A stretch of 64,000 nt of DNA from Undaria pinnatifida (taxonomy: Eukaryota > Sar > Phaeophyceae > Laminariales > Alariaceae), in contig JABAKD010000001.1 in NCBI GenBank assembly GCA_012845835.1, forward strand, positions 3,974,976 to 4,038,975. Reading direction: 5' to 3'. Position 1 is the stretch's first letter. Each line of letters starts with the position of its first letter. Below the pieces are notes generated by a model. It was not told the origin of the DNA, searched no databases, and saw only the letters and a list, made by a program, of their open reading frames with translations. Both the position numbers and the translations under genes were made by a program. Shown here in pieces: positions 10,840 to 21,589 of the stretch.

Positions 10840-12405
10840 GCCTCGAGCGATTACAACATTGGGGGGAGTGCCAGCCCTTCTTTTTTATCGAGGATGCATA
10901 TATCTGAGGCACTAGTCGTGCACCGATTGCAAAAACTCAGACGAGCTAGGAGAATCCCTCTGTTCATGTTCTTCGTCGACCTCAAGATGGCAAAGAACTA
11001 CGTCCACCGAGAGCGGCGGTCGGTGGTGCTCACACGTTTCCGTGTACCACAGACGATGTTGACCGCTATTGGGCAGTTCCACGAAAGCATGCGAGGTCGC
11101 GTGCGTGCGGATGACGTTGAAAATTATGAACGGCATGACGTCACTCAGGGATTGAGGCAGAGATGAGTACTACTGTCGCCGCTTCTTCGCAATGTAGTTT
11201 TCGCCGCACCGCGATACATTCCGTTCCGTTAAGTTTCAGTGATTACCCAGACATTTTGAGGGACTCGGTGCACTTCGAATAGGACTTCGGGGAGGGCGGG
11301 TTGGAGGTTGAACCACCGGCATGTGTACGGAGGTCAGTCTGTGTTACGCCGTACGCCGACGATGCAGGGGTTGTGTCTAAATCAACGGAAGACCTTCCGG
11401 AGATGACCGTCATTGTGACCGTTTTCGAATCAGCAGGCCTCATCGTGCCAGGAACGAAAGCGGAGACAACCCTGATCCGCAGGCTCAACTAGGTTCTCCC
11501 GGCCCCACCGCTCGTTGTCGAAGGGGCGGGCCAGAGGTATATATGCAGACGATGCATTTTCTGTACCTGGGCGCGGTCTTATCAACGCAAGCCCCGACAT
11601 TATGCCATAGACTAACGACGGATTCGACTCGTGTGGGTATTCTACGATCGTTTCAAGCGTGAACCGTACGATATGGAAGATGCTTCGTTCACACTAAAGG
11701 TGCGCCTCCTTAGGACCGAGGTGATCGACACCTTGCTGTACGTGCGTGTGGCTCGGAATCTCGGCCAGAGACAAATCACTGACCTCCGAACGGCACACTA
11801 AAACCTCCTCTCAACGGACATTGGCTTCCAGCGCCGACAACGCACCGACCACTACACATCGGCCGCCAAGACCCTCAACACATTGTGAGAGCGTTGCGGC
11901 GGCCATCCGCTAACGCCATCTCCTCTTTGCAGGAGCCGTACAAAGGACGACAACTGAGCGGCTGACCCATCGCGTGATGTGCGGGACGATGGTTCGTGTG
12001 GGGACAACCCGGGACCAGGCCGACCAGAAAATAACTGGGCCCAACCTCTAGCAGACGATATCAAAGTAGTGCAATCAAAGCCACCGAGGGGTCAACGGAC
12101 AACCCATCTTTGCTGTTAGGAGTAAAGAGTACGGCATGGTCGAGGGCGGCTAAGTAGAGTGGAAACTGGTACCGGAGGGTCGTCGACGCGGCGGGCCGCT
12201 TGATGATGAAATGGCACAGGACCGAGGCGAACAAGAGCTGGCCAATCCACACAACAGTGGACGCCAAGAACAGCCGCAAGGCAAAACTGGAGCGGGGGGT
12301 TGGGGGGGGGGGGGGGGGGGGGAGGGGGGGTACCGATACAGCTGTGGACGAACGCCGAATCGAAATGGTACATGGTGTGGAAAGGTACGGGTTCGACTAA
12401 TACGT
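10840..12405 (+). pseudogene. Non-LTR retrotransposon (LINE) remnant, RT to C-terminus
   Basis: Forward frames spell a LINE reverse transcriptase in order. RLQKLRRARRIPLFMFFVDL (about 10927-10986) is followed by a region where the usual KAYDSVDR is degraded to KMAKNYVHR, then VLTRFRVPQTMLTAIGQFHE and the DVTQGLRQ motif (about 11135-11160). After a frame change comes the TPYADDAGVVSKS palm motif (about 11346-11386), which keeps both catalytic aspartates. Then come LKVRLLRTEVIDTLLY (about 11695-11745), GFQRRQRTDH (about 11825-11855), a PGPGRPENNWAQ stretch near 12010-12045, and a terminal DTAVDERRIEMV frame near 12333-12370. A long G run (12300-12330) sits in the usual Gly-rich linker. Stops and frame changes show the copy is dead. 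No endonuclease domain is seen, consistent with 5' truncation. Confidence 0.85.
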
Positions 12406-12818
12406 GGACCGTGTTCAAGTACAGTAATACCCTAAACCCTATCGCGAGCGGTAGTGTTTGGCTTTGTTTGTATTTACCGAGTTCAACGGGGGGAGCGCGA
12501 ACGCGGCAATAATGACACTTACTTGTTGACTTGCTTGCTTTGTGTAATTATTATTGCCTTATTTCCCTCGTTATTCCCTTGTTTTCCCTCCCCACCGGCC
12601 TTATGCCGGGATCTTCCTCTTCTTCTTGCTGTTTCGTCCGTGCAAAAGTAAGCCGTTTCTCTCCATCAGCACGTAGGTTGTTTCCCTTGCAGTCGTTCTG
12701 GCTTCCTTGCATCACATTCTTCAGAGCCCCTGGTGTTTTCATTTTTAGTTTCCATTTTTTCTCATGAAATGTTCTTGATTGTTTTTTTTGTGCTGTCGTG
12801 CCCGGTACGCCGGCATTT
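12406..12818 (+). other. 3' flank of the LINE, into which the copia element inserted
   Basis: It holds a CCCTAAACCCT word at 12430 and T-rich sequence. It may include the LINE 3' UTR; no poly(A) tail or coding sequence was identified. The copia insertion site follows. Confidence 0.35.
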
Positions 12819-12823
12819 CACTT
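12819..12823. repeat. Target-site duplication (left), CACTT
   Basis: The five bases directly before the 5' LTR are identical to the five directly after the 3' LTR (20126-20130). This fixes the element ends. Confidence 0.9.
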
Positions 12824-13224
12824 TGTTTGTGGTATGCGGTTGTTCGATACGGGTCCGCGGATATTTGTTGGTTTCGTATATTCTGGGGTTTCGTATTATG
12901 TGTCGAGGCATTGTTCGGTATATGCCTCGGAGTGTGGAGCTGCCCCCCCGCGGGGCAGTCGATGATGTTAATGATACGACCCGGGCTTTGATGATAACGA
13001 TACTGCCCGTATATATGTGAGTGGTGCAGCCGGTGACAATCAGGTGCGGCTTACCTCCTGTGTGTGGTTTATATGGTGCGGCCTCTGACAGAACGGTATT
13101 GATCAACCTGGTGTGTATTTTGGTATCTGGTGTACGAGTATTTTATCTTCTCTCCTCGATCTACGCCGTAGCGGCACGCCGCGTGGTTACATAGAACACG
13201 TTATACAGCAAGCGAATACAAACA
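12824..13224 (+). repeat. 5' LTR of the copia element
   Basis: It is 401 bp, starting TGTTTGTGGTATGCGG and ending AATACAAACA. It contains a CCCCCCCGCGGGGC word and presumably the promoter, but no element is recognised with confidence. Confidence 0.95.
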
Positions 13225-13233
13225 CGATAATCG

Positions 13234-13251
13234 TGGTTTTCCGGGCCCGGA
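13234..13251 (+). promoter_or_regulatory. Candidate primer binding site
   Basis: TGGTTTTCCGGGCCCGGA begins nine bases after the 5' LTR. A PBS starts with TGG because it is complementary to a tRNA CCA end. The nine-base spacing is larger than usual and I cannot name the tRNA, so this is tentative. Confidence 0.35.
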
Positions 13252-13272
13252 GCTTGCTGAAGGGTTGTTGTT

Positions 13273-14685
13273 ATGGCCGAGGAGGCCGAGCTGCTTCGGC
13301 AGCATCTTGAGGAAGTGTCGATTAATTTGGCTTAGCGAGACGTGACGTTGGCTGAGAGAGACGCGACAGTGGCTGAGCGAGACGCGGCGTTGTCAGCGGA
13401 GAGAGCGTTGAGGATGTCCGCCGAGGCAGCGGTTCAGTCGGGTACCGCTGGGGAGAGCGGGCGGCCCATGCAGCAGGCAAGTGCTGGGCAGCCTGTGCCG
13501 GAGCCAGATTACCGTCACCACCAGACCCCCCCGGCGCTCATCTTGTCGTCGCAAAACAGCATGCGGGTGCCCAAGTTTGATGGGCTGAGTCAGCTGCACC
13601 TGTGGTCACACAGGTTCCAAGCTTTCGTGACGGCGCGGGGTCTGATCGGGACGCTTGAGCCCACGAGCGACCCTATTCGGATAGCCGGGGGCTTAGGAGG
13701 GATGGAGGAGCGCAACCGATCCATCTATCTTCATGGGCAGCAGAGAGTCGAGAAGTACGAGAAGGCATGGGAATTTCTCATGGAAGCCATGCAAGGACAG
13801 CCTGTGGAGGAACGGATGCATGCCGCTGGGTCGGTGGAGGGAGCATGGAAGGCTGTGATGGCCTGGTATCAGCCGCAGGGTGATGCCGAGCGAGATCATC
13901 TCGAGAAAGACTTCGAGAACATAGAGATGCAGGGGGATGAGGACCCCAAGCTGTTCTTTGCCCGTGCTGAGGGGAAGCTCAATGTGCTGTCCACATTGAG
14001 TATCCGCAAGTCGGATCGCGACGTGGTTCGCATACTAACACGTCGACTCCTGTCCGAGTTTTACGACGTGGAGCAGCGCACTAGCTTGCTTCGACCCGGC
14101 CTCACGCGATCGGAGATGGAGGGAATCGTCTTCACCTCCCACGCTAACCGCAAGACGAAGGAGTTGGAGGAGCGGAAGTTAGCGGCGGTCGTGTCAATGG
14201 CTGCTGCGCCGTTGGCGGTTCCCCACGCCCTCGACGTCGGTGGGGGTTTTCAGGGAAGATTAGGCGCCGAGCAGCAGCAGCAGCAGCAGCAGCAGCGGTC
14301 GTATGGACAGCAACATCAGCAGCAGCAGCGGCCGTATGGGCAGCAACAGCAGCAGCAGCAGCGGCCGTATGGGCAGCAACAGCAGCAGCAGCAGCGGCCG
14401 TATGGGCAGCAACAGCAGCAGCAGCAGCGGCCGTATGGGCAGCAACAGCAGCAGCAGCAGCGGCCGTTTGGGCAGCAACAGCAGCAGCAGCAGCGGCCGT
14501 ATGGGCAGCAACAGCAGCAACAGCAGCGGCCGTTTGGGCAGCAACAGCAGCTGCAGCAGCGGCCGTATGGGCAGCAGCAGCAGCAGTTGGGGAGAGGGCA
14601 ACAGCAGCAGCGTGGGGGTGCAGACCATAGTTACCAGCACCAGCAGCACCAGCAGCAGCAGCGTGGGGGTGCAGACCATAGTTAC

Positions 14686-14716
<31 letters not shown>

Positions 14717-15879
14717 CACCCCAGCCGCAGCAGCAGGCCCAGCACCAGCTGAGGCCGGGGGGCAATGGTGGGGCAGGTAACACCGGAAGTGGGTGGTACC
14801 AGCCGGAGTCTCCTCCGCCTCCAGGAGCGTCCATGGGGGAAGTGTACAAGTGCGGTCGGTGTGGTGCCCTCGGGCACAAGTCCGACATTTGTCGAGCGCC
14901 GAACGCTTTTTCGGGGGTCTGCAGCACTTGTGGAGCTTACGGTCACATGGCCAGGCAATGCCGCGCTGCTCCGCCCACCCGCATGCATGCAAACATTGTC
15001 GCGGCCCCTCCGCACGGCCCTCCGCCCCCCCAGGAGCACTACAGCAGCACACCACCACCACCACCACCGGGAGCTTGGCCTCAGCACCAAACTGGCTTCG
15101 TAATTCACCGCGACGCATTGGACAGGGGCGGTATGGGCGGAGGCGTACAGCAATGGGACGGGGGCGGTGTGGGCGGAGGCGCACAACAATGGGACGGGGG
15201 CGGTGTGGGCGGAGGCGCACAACAGTGGGACGGGGGCGGTGTGGGCGGAGGCGCACAACAATGGGACGGGGGCGGTGTGGGCGGAGGCGCACAACAATGG
15301 GACGGGGGCGGTGTGGGCGGAGGCGCACAACAATGGGACGGGGGCGGTGCGGGCGGAGGCGAACCACACTGGGACGGGGGCGGTGTGGGCGACCATGGTC
15401 AGCCAAAGCCGAGAAGTGGAGGAGCCGGGGGAGCCTACGAGGGCGGGCCGCTTTCCTCGACTATCGACAGCCAGGCGCCGGCCAGCAGAGAACAGCAGGT
15501 CGAGTGGCCCACCCTCTTCGTCGCGTACTTAACGTCTTTAGGCAAGTGGCATGCTCTTTCTGTTGGGGGTGGTCTCGTGAGGCCTACAAGGCCTGGGAGT
15601 AAGATTCTGATTGGAGATAGTGCTGCTTCCATCCATTGTACTGATGATTCTGCTCTCTTTTACAACAAGAGACTCCCTGCCCCCGACGAAAAGTATTTGA
15701 TCATTGGTGACGGAAAGAAGATGGAGGTAGAGTTTTTTGGTTGCGTTGATGTAGTGATGCATTGTGCTGAAGACGTAGCAGTGACCTTGAGGAATGTGGC
15801 GTTTGTGCCTGGCGTACCTTTCGACCTCTGCTCATTCAACGTGATCCAAGAGGAGCACGTCATTACCCATTACCCTTGA
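13273..15879 (+). pseudogene. Copia Gag-protease frame, with an early TAG
   Basis: An ATG at 13273 opens MAEEAELLRQHLEEVSINLA and meets TAG at 13333, where the flanking AERD repeats predict GAG. The same frame then stays open to TGA 15877-15879 (845 codons counted from GTG 13342). An N-terminal Gag region (about 60-300) is followed by a Q-rich tract of RPYGQQQQQQQ-type repeats (nt 14269-14600). Two CX2CX4HX4C zinc knuckles follow: CGRCGALGHKSDIC near residue 504 and CSTCGAYGHMARQC near residue 527. A 12-residue QQWDGGGVGGGA repeat comes next (nt 15130-15390), then a protease with GDSAAS near residue 759. The protease motif has DSA where retroviral-type proteases usually have D[ST]G. Translation starting at 13273 would end after 20 codons unless read through. 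Confidence 0.9.
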
Positions 15880-15895
15880 CCACTAAGGGGCGCAC

Positions 15896-17554
15896 ATGCT
15901 CGATGGACGCGTGTTTTTCCGCAAGGAGGAGTTCGGCAACTACGTTGAGGCCACTCGAGTAGCGAGACACGAGAAACCCCCTGCATTTGCTGATGCAGTG
16001 TTAAGGCCCGGTAGGCAGAGATGGATAGACATCAACGACTTGCACTGTTCCCTTGGCCACGCCCACGATACCGTTTCACGTGAGACTGCTCGTCAAATGG
16101 GAATCAACGTGACGGGACGTTTGGGGTATTGCGACGGGTGCGCGGGGGGAAAGGGGATCCGCAAAGCCGTCGCTAAGTCCACGTCGTGCCGTGCTGAGAA
16201 GCGGATGCAGCGCCTGTACGCCGACCTCGCAGGACCTATGCCGACGTCAACAGGCGGCGCTCGGTACTGTTTGATGATCGTCGACGACGCCACCAACATG
16301 GGCTGGCCGGTATTTCTGCCGGACAAGAGCGCGGCCACCGTCACCCTCGGTTTCCGCACTTTCCTGGCGGCCGTAAATGCCTACGGGCAGCCGGAATGCC
16401 TTCGCACTGACAACGCCTCCGAATTCACTAACGCCGAGTTCCAAAGGCTGATGGTCAACAACAACATCCGCCGCGAGTTCACGTCCGTCGACGACCCGAA
16501 GCGCAACGGGCGGGTGGAGCGGAAGCTAGCTCTTGTTGCCGAGGGGGGTCACGCTGCGTTCTTGGAGTTCCAGACCATGTTCGATGGTGTGGAGTTTCCG
16601 GCCAAGGCGCTCAACTATGAACGCACGTGGCCGGAAGCATGGACGTGGATGTGCGACGTGCTCAACCTCATGGCGCGGTTGGATGAAAAGCCCGGCATGA
16701 TGTGCTCGTTCGAGAACTTCCACGGGAGGCCTTACAGGGGCCCCGTACTTCCATACATGATGCCGGGACGCCACAAGGTCAAGCGGGCGGCTAAGTCAGA
16801 GCCGAAGGGGGAACCCTGCTTTTACCTGAACTCCGGCAACGACCACGCCTCGGATTGCAGCAAGATCATGCTGTCGCCATCAGGCATCGCGAGCTACTCG
16901 ACCGATGTGACGTGGGGCTATCGGCGCGCGCCGTTCGGTGGAGGGACCGCGATTGCCGGGTCCCCGTCGCCGGCTGAGGGGGGGGCTGTCAGTGACCCAG
17001 CCCAGCAATCGCAAGCGCCGCGGGGCTTCGAGGTGTGGTACCAGCCGTCGACGCCATCCACTGGTGTAACGCCGGAGTCTTCGCCCACGCCCCTGCCTGC
17101 TGCGTCGTCCGTACCACAGCAGCAGAAGCCGACGTCAGCGACCGTTGCATCACCGGAGTCCTTGCCCGTGTCCATTCCCCCTGCGCCGCCCGCGACCGTT
17201 GCACCTCCGGAATCCTCGCCCGCGCCTCCACCCTCTGTGGAGGTGCCGGTGCAGCAGCAGCAGCAACCGCGGGTATCGCCGGCGGTGACGCGGTCGGCGG
17301 CGCGACAACGGGGGGGCCTGGGCCCGCAGCATGGCTTCGTTTCGATGCTAGCCGCGCGGGAGAATATCGCTATGATCATTGCCGACCAGTCTTCATACCC
17401 TGCGAGTGAGTTGGTAACGCCCGACTCGTATCGCGAAGCGTGCGAGGATGAACACGGAGATGTGTGGTTCGATGCCATGGACACTGAGTTCGACGGTCTG
17501 TACCGCGCGGGGACGTTCGGCGCTGTGGTGGACAAGAGATGTGGTGACACTTAG
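15896..17554 (+). pseudogene. Copia integrase frame
   Basis: 552 codons are open. The N-terminal HHCC zinc-binding module has H50, H55, C79 and C82 (LHCSLGH...CDGC). The catalytic triad is D110 (RLYADLAGP), D172 (RTDNASEF) and E208 (NGRVERK); D172 and E208 are separated by 35 residues, the DD35E spacing of retroviral-type integrases. A long Pro/Ser/Gln linker (about 350-480) leads toward RT. The frame differs from that of Gag-protease: TGA at 15877 and a TAA at 15884 in this frame lie between the two. A functional copy would normally have one continuous pol. The frame stops at TAG 17552, after which RT sequence continues in the same phase. Confidence 0.9.
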
Positions 17555-18742
17555 CAACGAAACGGCATCAACGTAATCTCTGCTAAGTGGGTTTATTCTT
17601 GGAAGGTCAACGAATTTGGTAGAGTAGTGCGGGCAAAGGCCAGGCTGGTAGCGCGGGGCTTTGGGCAGCGTGCAGGCGTTGATTATTTCTAGACTTATTC
17701 CCCGTGCCCATCAGTTGCGAGTATTCGTTTGCTGGCTGCCATAGCGTGCGAGTTGGAATTGGATTTATGCCATTTTGATGCCGAGCAGGCGTAGTTCCAG
17801 TCAGAGCTAAGTGAGGATGTCTACATGCGCCTCCCCGAGGGGTGCGGGTCGATGTCCGGTAAGGTGGTTAAGTTGTGCCGCAGCCTGTATGGTTTGAAGC
17901 AGGCGTCGCGGCAATGGCACCATCACTTGGTACGCGGCATGAGGGGTCTTGGTTTTGAGCAGTGTGAGGCTGATGCGTGTGTTATGTGTTTGGTGGAAGC
18001 GGGGGCCGTTTCTATCGTAGTAGCAGTGCATGTGGATGACATATTTGCGATGGGGCTTAAGAGTAGGTGTGACAAGTTTTGTGAGGACCTGAACCAGTTC
18101 GTTCCTATCAACAACCTGGGGGAGTTGCGGTGGTACGCAGGTTGCCGATTTTCTCGAGACTGGGATGCAGGGAAGTTGACGATATCACAGCAGGTTTTCG
18201 CTGAAAGTACCGTAGCGAAGTTTGGTGTCACTCGCGGCAAAAGCATCCCTGCGGTGGTTGACCTAAAGCTTGAGGTGTTTGACCACGATGAACCAGACGT
18301 TGATGAGCCTTTTCGGTCATTGGTAGGGCATTTGATGTGGCTGGCGAACCAGACCCGCCCGGACATCCTTAACGCGGTTCGAGCGGTGGCAAGGTACTCT
18401 GCAGCGCCAAAGTTATTGCATTGGCAGGCAGCGCTGCACATCGTGATGTACATCAAATCGACGAGTACTTACGGTATTACTTTTCAGAGGGGTCTGAGTG
18501 ATGGAGTTCAGCTGGAGTTGTACGTGGACGCGGACTATGCGCACGAGGCCAATGACCGAAGGTCTGTCTCTGGTGGAGTTATCATGTGTGCTGGTGCCTG
18601 TGTATCGTTCTACTCTAGGACGCAGAAATCCGTTACGATTTCGTCTATGGAGGCAGAGTATGTGGCGATGGCCACGGGTTTTCGCGAGACGATTTTCATG
18701 CGGTATCTCTGGAGTTTTATTTCCCGGACCGCGATGTTGGGT
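17555..18742 (+). pseudogene. Copia reverse transcriptase and RNase H (N-terminal part)
   Basis: In the same phase as the integrase the sequence reads INVISAKWVYSWKV and ARLVARGFGQRAGVDYF, then TAG at 17690, then TYSPCPSVASIRLLAA and HFDAEQA, then TAG at 17792, then an open frame from 17825 of 309 codons. The SLYGLKQASRQW motif and the palm motif VHVDDIFAMG (both aspartates intact) identify copia RT. RNase H begins at YVDADYAHEANDRRSVSGG and includes ISSMEAEYVAMA. The TAG at 17690 stands where copia RTs have glutamate (YFETYSP). The phase is lost near 18718-18722, where one T seems to be missing from ATTTCCCGG. Confidence 0.92.
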
Positions 18743-18978
18743 GTACCACGGTGAAGGAAGATAACCAGGGGGCGATACATTTGGCGAAAAGCCCTGTGAC
18801 CACTCCCAACAGTAAGCACATTGATGTCCGTCATCACTTCCTTCGGGAACGTGTTGCTAACGGGGAGTTCGAGATTGTCCACGTAGCGTCGACACTGCAG
18901 CATGCTGATTTTCTCACCAAGCCTTTGCACACGGAGGCGTTTCGTTTTCACCGCAACTTTGTGATGAATTTGTGGTGA
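18720..18978 (+). pseudogene. Copia RNase H C-terminal part
   Basis: After the frame change the product continues as FPDRDVGCTTVKEDNQGAIH, giving the third acidic residue (EDNQGA), then SKHIDVRHHFLRERV and the terminal QHADFLTKPLH motif, ending at TGA 18976-18978 after FVMNLW. This is the normal end of copia Pol. A single lost base separates it from the preceding RT frame. Confidence 0.9.
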
Positions 18979-19725
18979 TTTCTTGCATTTATTTATTTTT
19001 TCGGGTATTGGGGTATTGGGTGAGTGGAACGGAGAAGTTATTTTTAGGGAATTGGAGAAAGTATTGGGATGTACTCATGCGTCGAGTAAGGTTAACACGC
19101 CAGTAAGATATGCCAATGGTCTTGATGAATCGTGCCGTACACGTTGGCTATTGGTTAAGTATGCACAACATACAGGGGACCCAAAACTACTAGTATCCTT
19201 AGTACTTTTAAATTCAGATGCAATCATTGCCTTTCACATACTCCCGTGGTGAGCACCTATTAATAGCAGGGGGGCTGTTATAGTTCGATTTGAGATGCCC
19301 TCTATCAGACACGTTCTGTTGTCCTACTCGCCCAGAGTACGCAACAGGGGGGCCGGATGTTATCGGGCGGTGTGATATTTTTGTACAACAGGGGGGCCGT
19401 TGTTATCGGGCGGAATGCTATTTTTAGTGAAGACGGTGTTATTGGTTTTGGTTGAGGATTTTACCAGCATACTCTTGTTTGTTGGATTTTTCCCTTCCCG
19501 TATAGTTACTGTCCCGCTTTACATTGGGAGATCAATGCTGGAATGGAGATTGAGAGATTTGGTATAGGGATTGCCGTTTTACCTTGGCAATTCTTCATGA
19601 CGGAATTTGGGCTTGCCGTTTTACCTTGGCAATGATTTATTATGGAATTTGGGATTTGCCGTTTTACCTGGCAATTGGTGATAAGTTGTTCGGGACCTAT
19701 CGTATCGAGCACCGAATACGGGGGC
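18979..19725 (+). repeat. Copia 3' internal non-coding region with short repeats and polypurine tract
   Basis: It holds three CAGGGGGG(C/CC) words (about 19268, 19347 and 19390), two of which precede near-copies of TGTTATCGGGCGG. It also holds three copies of TTGCCGTTTTACC(TT)GGCAAT (about 19570, 19613 and 19658) with a period near 48 bp. The final ACGGGGGC at 19718-19725, directly before the 3' LTR, is the likely polypurine primer. An 89-codon frame (18983-19252) has no recognisable domain. Confidence 0.7.
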
Positions 19726-20125
19726 TGTTTGTGGTATGCGGTTGTTCGATACGGGTCCGCGGATATTTGGTGGTTTCGTATATTCTGGGGTTTCGTATTA
19801 TGTGTCGAGGCATTGTTCGGTATATGCCTCAGAGTGTGGAGCTGCCCCCCCGCGGGGCAGTCGATGATGTTAATGATACGACCCGGGCTTTGATGATAAC
19901 GATACTGCCCGTATATATGTGAGTGGTGCAGCCGGTGACAATCAGGTGCGGCTTACCTCCTGTGTGTGGTTTATATGGTGCGGTCTCTGACAGAACGGTA
20001 TTGACCCACCTGGTGTGTATTTGGTATCTGGTGTACGAGTATTTTATCTTCTCTCCTCGATCTACGCCGTAGAGGCACGCCGCGTGGTTACGCAGAACAC
20101 GTTATACAGCAAGCGAATACAAACA
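19726..20125 (+). repeat. 3' LTR of the copia element
   Basis: It is 400 bp and collinear with 12824-13224. Differences seen include one base near 19771, one in GCCTC(A/G)GAG, one in TGCGG(T/C)CTC, two in GA(C/T)C(C/A)ACC, one T deletion, one in GTAG(A/C)GGC and two in TTAC(G/A)(C/T)AG. Confidence 0.95.
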
Positions 20126-20130
20126 CACTT
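20126..20130. repeat. Target-site duplication (right), CACTT
   Basis: Identical to 12819-12823. Confidence 0.9.
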
Positions 20131-20520
20131 GCTTCATATGTTGATTGATCATTGCGATTGTTTGGTTTACCCTGTCTCACACATGCTTTGTACGTCTCTA
20201 GGATGGATAACAAGACTAAGACCTGGCGCCGGGTGTACTCAGCACACATAACAATCAATCTTCTGGTCATGCTACCGGCTGTAAAGCAGTTTTTTTTTCA
20301 TGATTCTGGGAAGTTTAGGAGTATGAACAAGAGGTGTTGTTGCAGAACGGAGAAGCGCACGGCAGCAAACACCACCGCAGGGTATCAGTATACATTACAT
20401 GGCAGGGAGCCCATGCTCCGGTTCCTACCCTCGACGCTGACTACCGACTGCGTTGAGGCTGCTGTGCTGCTGTTGCTGTATCGCTGACTTCGGCGCAAGT
20501 TTCTGTCACTCTCTCGTGTG
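20131..20520 (+). other. Unassigned stretch
   Basis: A 111-codon ORF (20152-20487) has no recognised domain. If the copia element is removed, this sequence would join directly to 12818. Confidence 0.25.
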
Positions 20521-20915
20521 TTTATGATTTGCTCAACTGCTGGGACAAAACAAAAAGATTTGAAGGCTCTGACGATAATGATGTTTGATGTATGCCGATA
20601 GTTTGATTGGATTGGGTTTCATGCAGGAGCAGGCGGAGACGGGACAGCAAAAAAACAATATCACCCATATAGACTAGTATGTCACAAGTACCAACAACAC
20701 AGCTTGCAAAGATGAGTATTGACCTGAAACTCGTCGAACCCACGGCTGACGTCCTTGAAATATTTTTAATAAAATACAAGGGATCCGCATGGGCGCCGGC
20801 ATTCGCGGGCGCCCATGCTTCGGGTAGGGCAGGGCAGCACTTCGACAACTTAAGGTGTAGCTGTCTGATTTGGCATGCATTGAACTTTAAAGTAATGCCA
20901 AGAGTTTAATACGAA
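20521..20915 (-). repeat. Dispersed repeat, related to 34585-34685 and 54838-55045
   Basis: Read in reverse, 20688-20790 matches 34590-34685: GGACGTCAGCCG, TCAATACTCATCTTT and CAAGCTG words in the same order. The adjacent part, with TCCGCATGGG, GGCATTCGC and GGGCAGGGCAGCACTT words (20782-20843), matches 54882-54946, and AAAGTAATGCCA recurs near 20889 and 55030. The family is short, non-coding and shares the TTGCAAGCTG word with CTR ends. Confidence 0.6.
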
Positions 20916-21589
20916 CATGGGATTATGAAAGTCATGATTTGTCAGAAAAAAACGTAATATTATACAACAAAGAAGGCAAGGATAGGCGCAACACACTACG
21001 TTAAATGCGCCGTCAAGTAAAAGTTGGCGTTATCAAACAGAAATACCGAAAATTGTATTACTGAGAACCTGGGTCTCCTGTAGGCGAAACGAAAGAGGAC
21101 TTGGCATTAATAAAGAGACTTCGAAGTCAACAGGATGCAAAGTCGGTTTGTATCAAACGTCGACATGGGGCCATGTCAGCCGGCGAAGTTTTGGAAGAAG
21201 ATTGCTTTTTTTGTTACGTGAAGGCTGTCGCGTTGATTGGTCTGCGTGGTTGCGGGCGAGGAGAAAAACGAAGAAGAGAAGGGCGATCTCTCGTTGCGTC
21301 GGCGTTGTCTAAGATAGGTGCGGGGGTGGCTTTGCTCGTACGGGAGGTTGGCGTAGCGCTTCTTCTCTGTTTTTTCTCGAGAAGGCGGGATATGTGTGTC
21401 TGCTATCTTTGCTTCGTGGGTGCTTTCACGTTGTCGAAATCGGACGCGTCCCCTCAATACATAATATCCGGAGTGTCTCTACCATGACGACTGCTGATGG
21501 TGCCGTGCGTATTTCCCAGAGACTGACATATTATTTACTGGTAGAAATAATCATATACCTTTCTTTGCATCATTTCTTTTTCTTCATCC
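20916..21589. other. Spacer with an unassigned 128-codon ORF
   Basis: An ORF at 21101-21487 (+) has no recognised domain; its Cys- and Leu-rich middle is not a convincing membrane segment. Nothing else is seen. Confidence 0.25.

Larger units (their letters stand above)
12824..20125 (+). mobile_element. Structurally complete, coding-defective Ty1/copia LTR retrotransposon
   Basis: The element is 7302 bp with direct LTRs (12824-13224 and 19726-20125) that start TG and end CA, flanked by a perfect CACTT duplication. Domain order gag - protease - integrase - RT - RNase H defines Ty1/copia. By eye the LTRs differ by about eight substitutions and one single-base indel in 400 bp, about 98% identity, so insertion is fairly recent. 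The coding region is nevertheless interrupted: TAG at 13333, TGA at 15877 with a frame change before 15896, TAG at 17552, 17690 and 17792, and a one-base frame change near 18718. The copy therefore probably moved using proteins supplied in trans, or decayed quickly, or some interruptions are sequencing or assembly errors. Confidence 0.95.

Noticed and set aside
14144-15406. Long minus-strand ORFs (420 and 378 codons)
   Set aside because: They are the reverse reading of the Gag Gln and Gly repeats; the plus strand carries zinc knuckles and protease.
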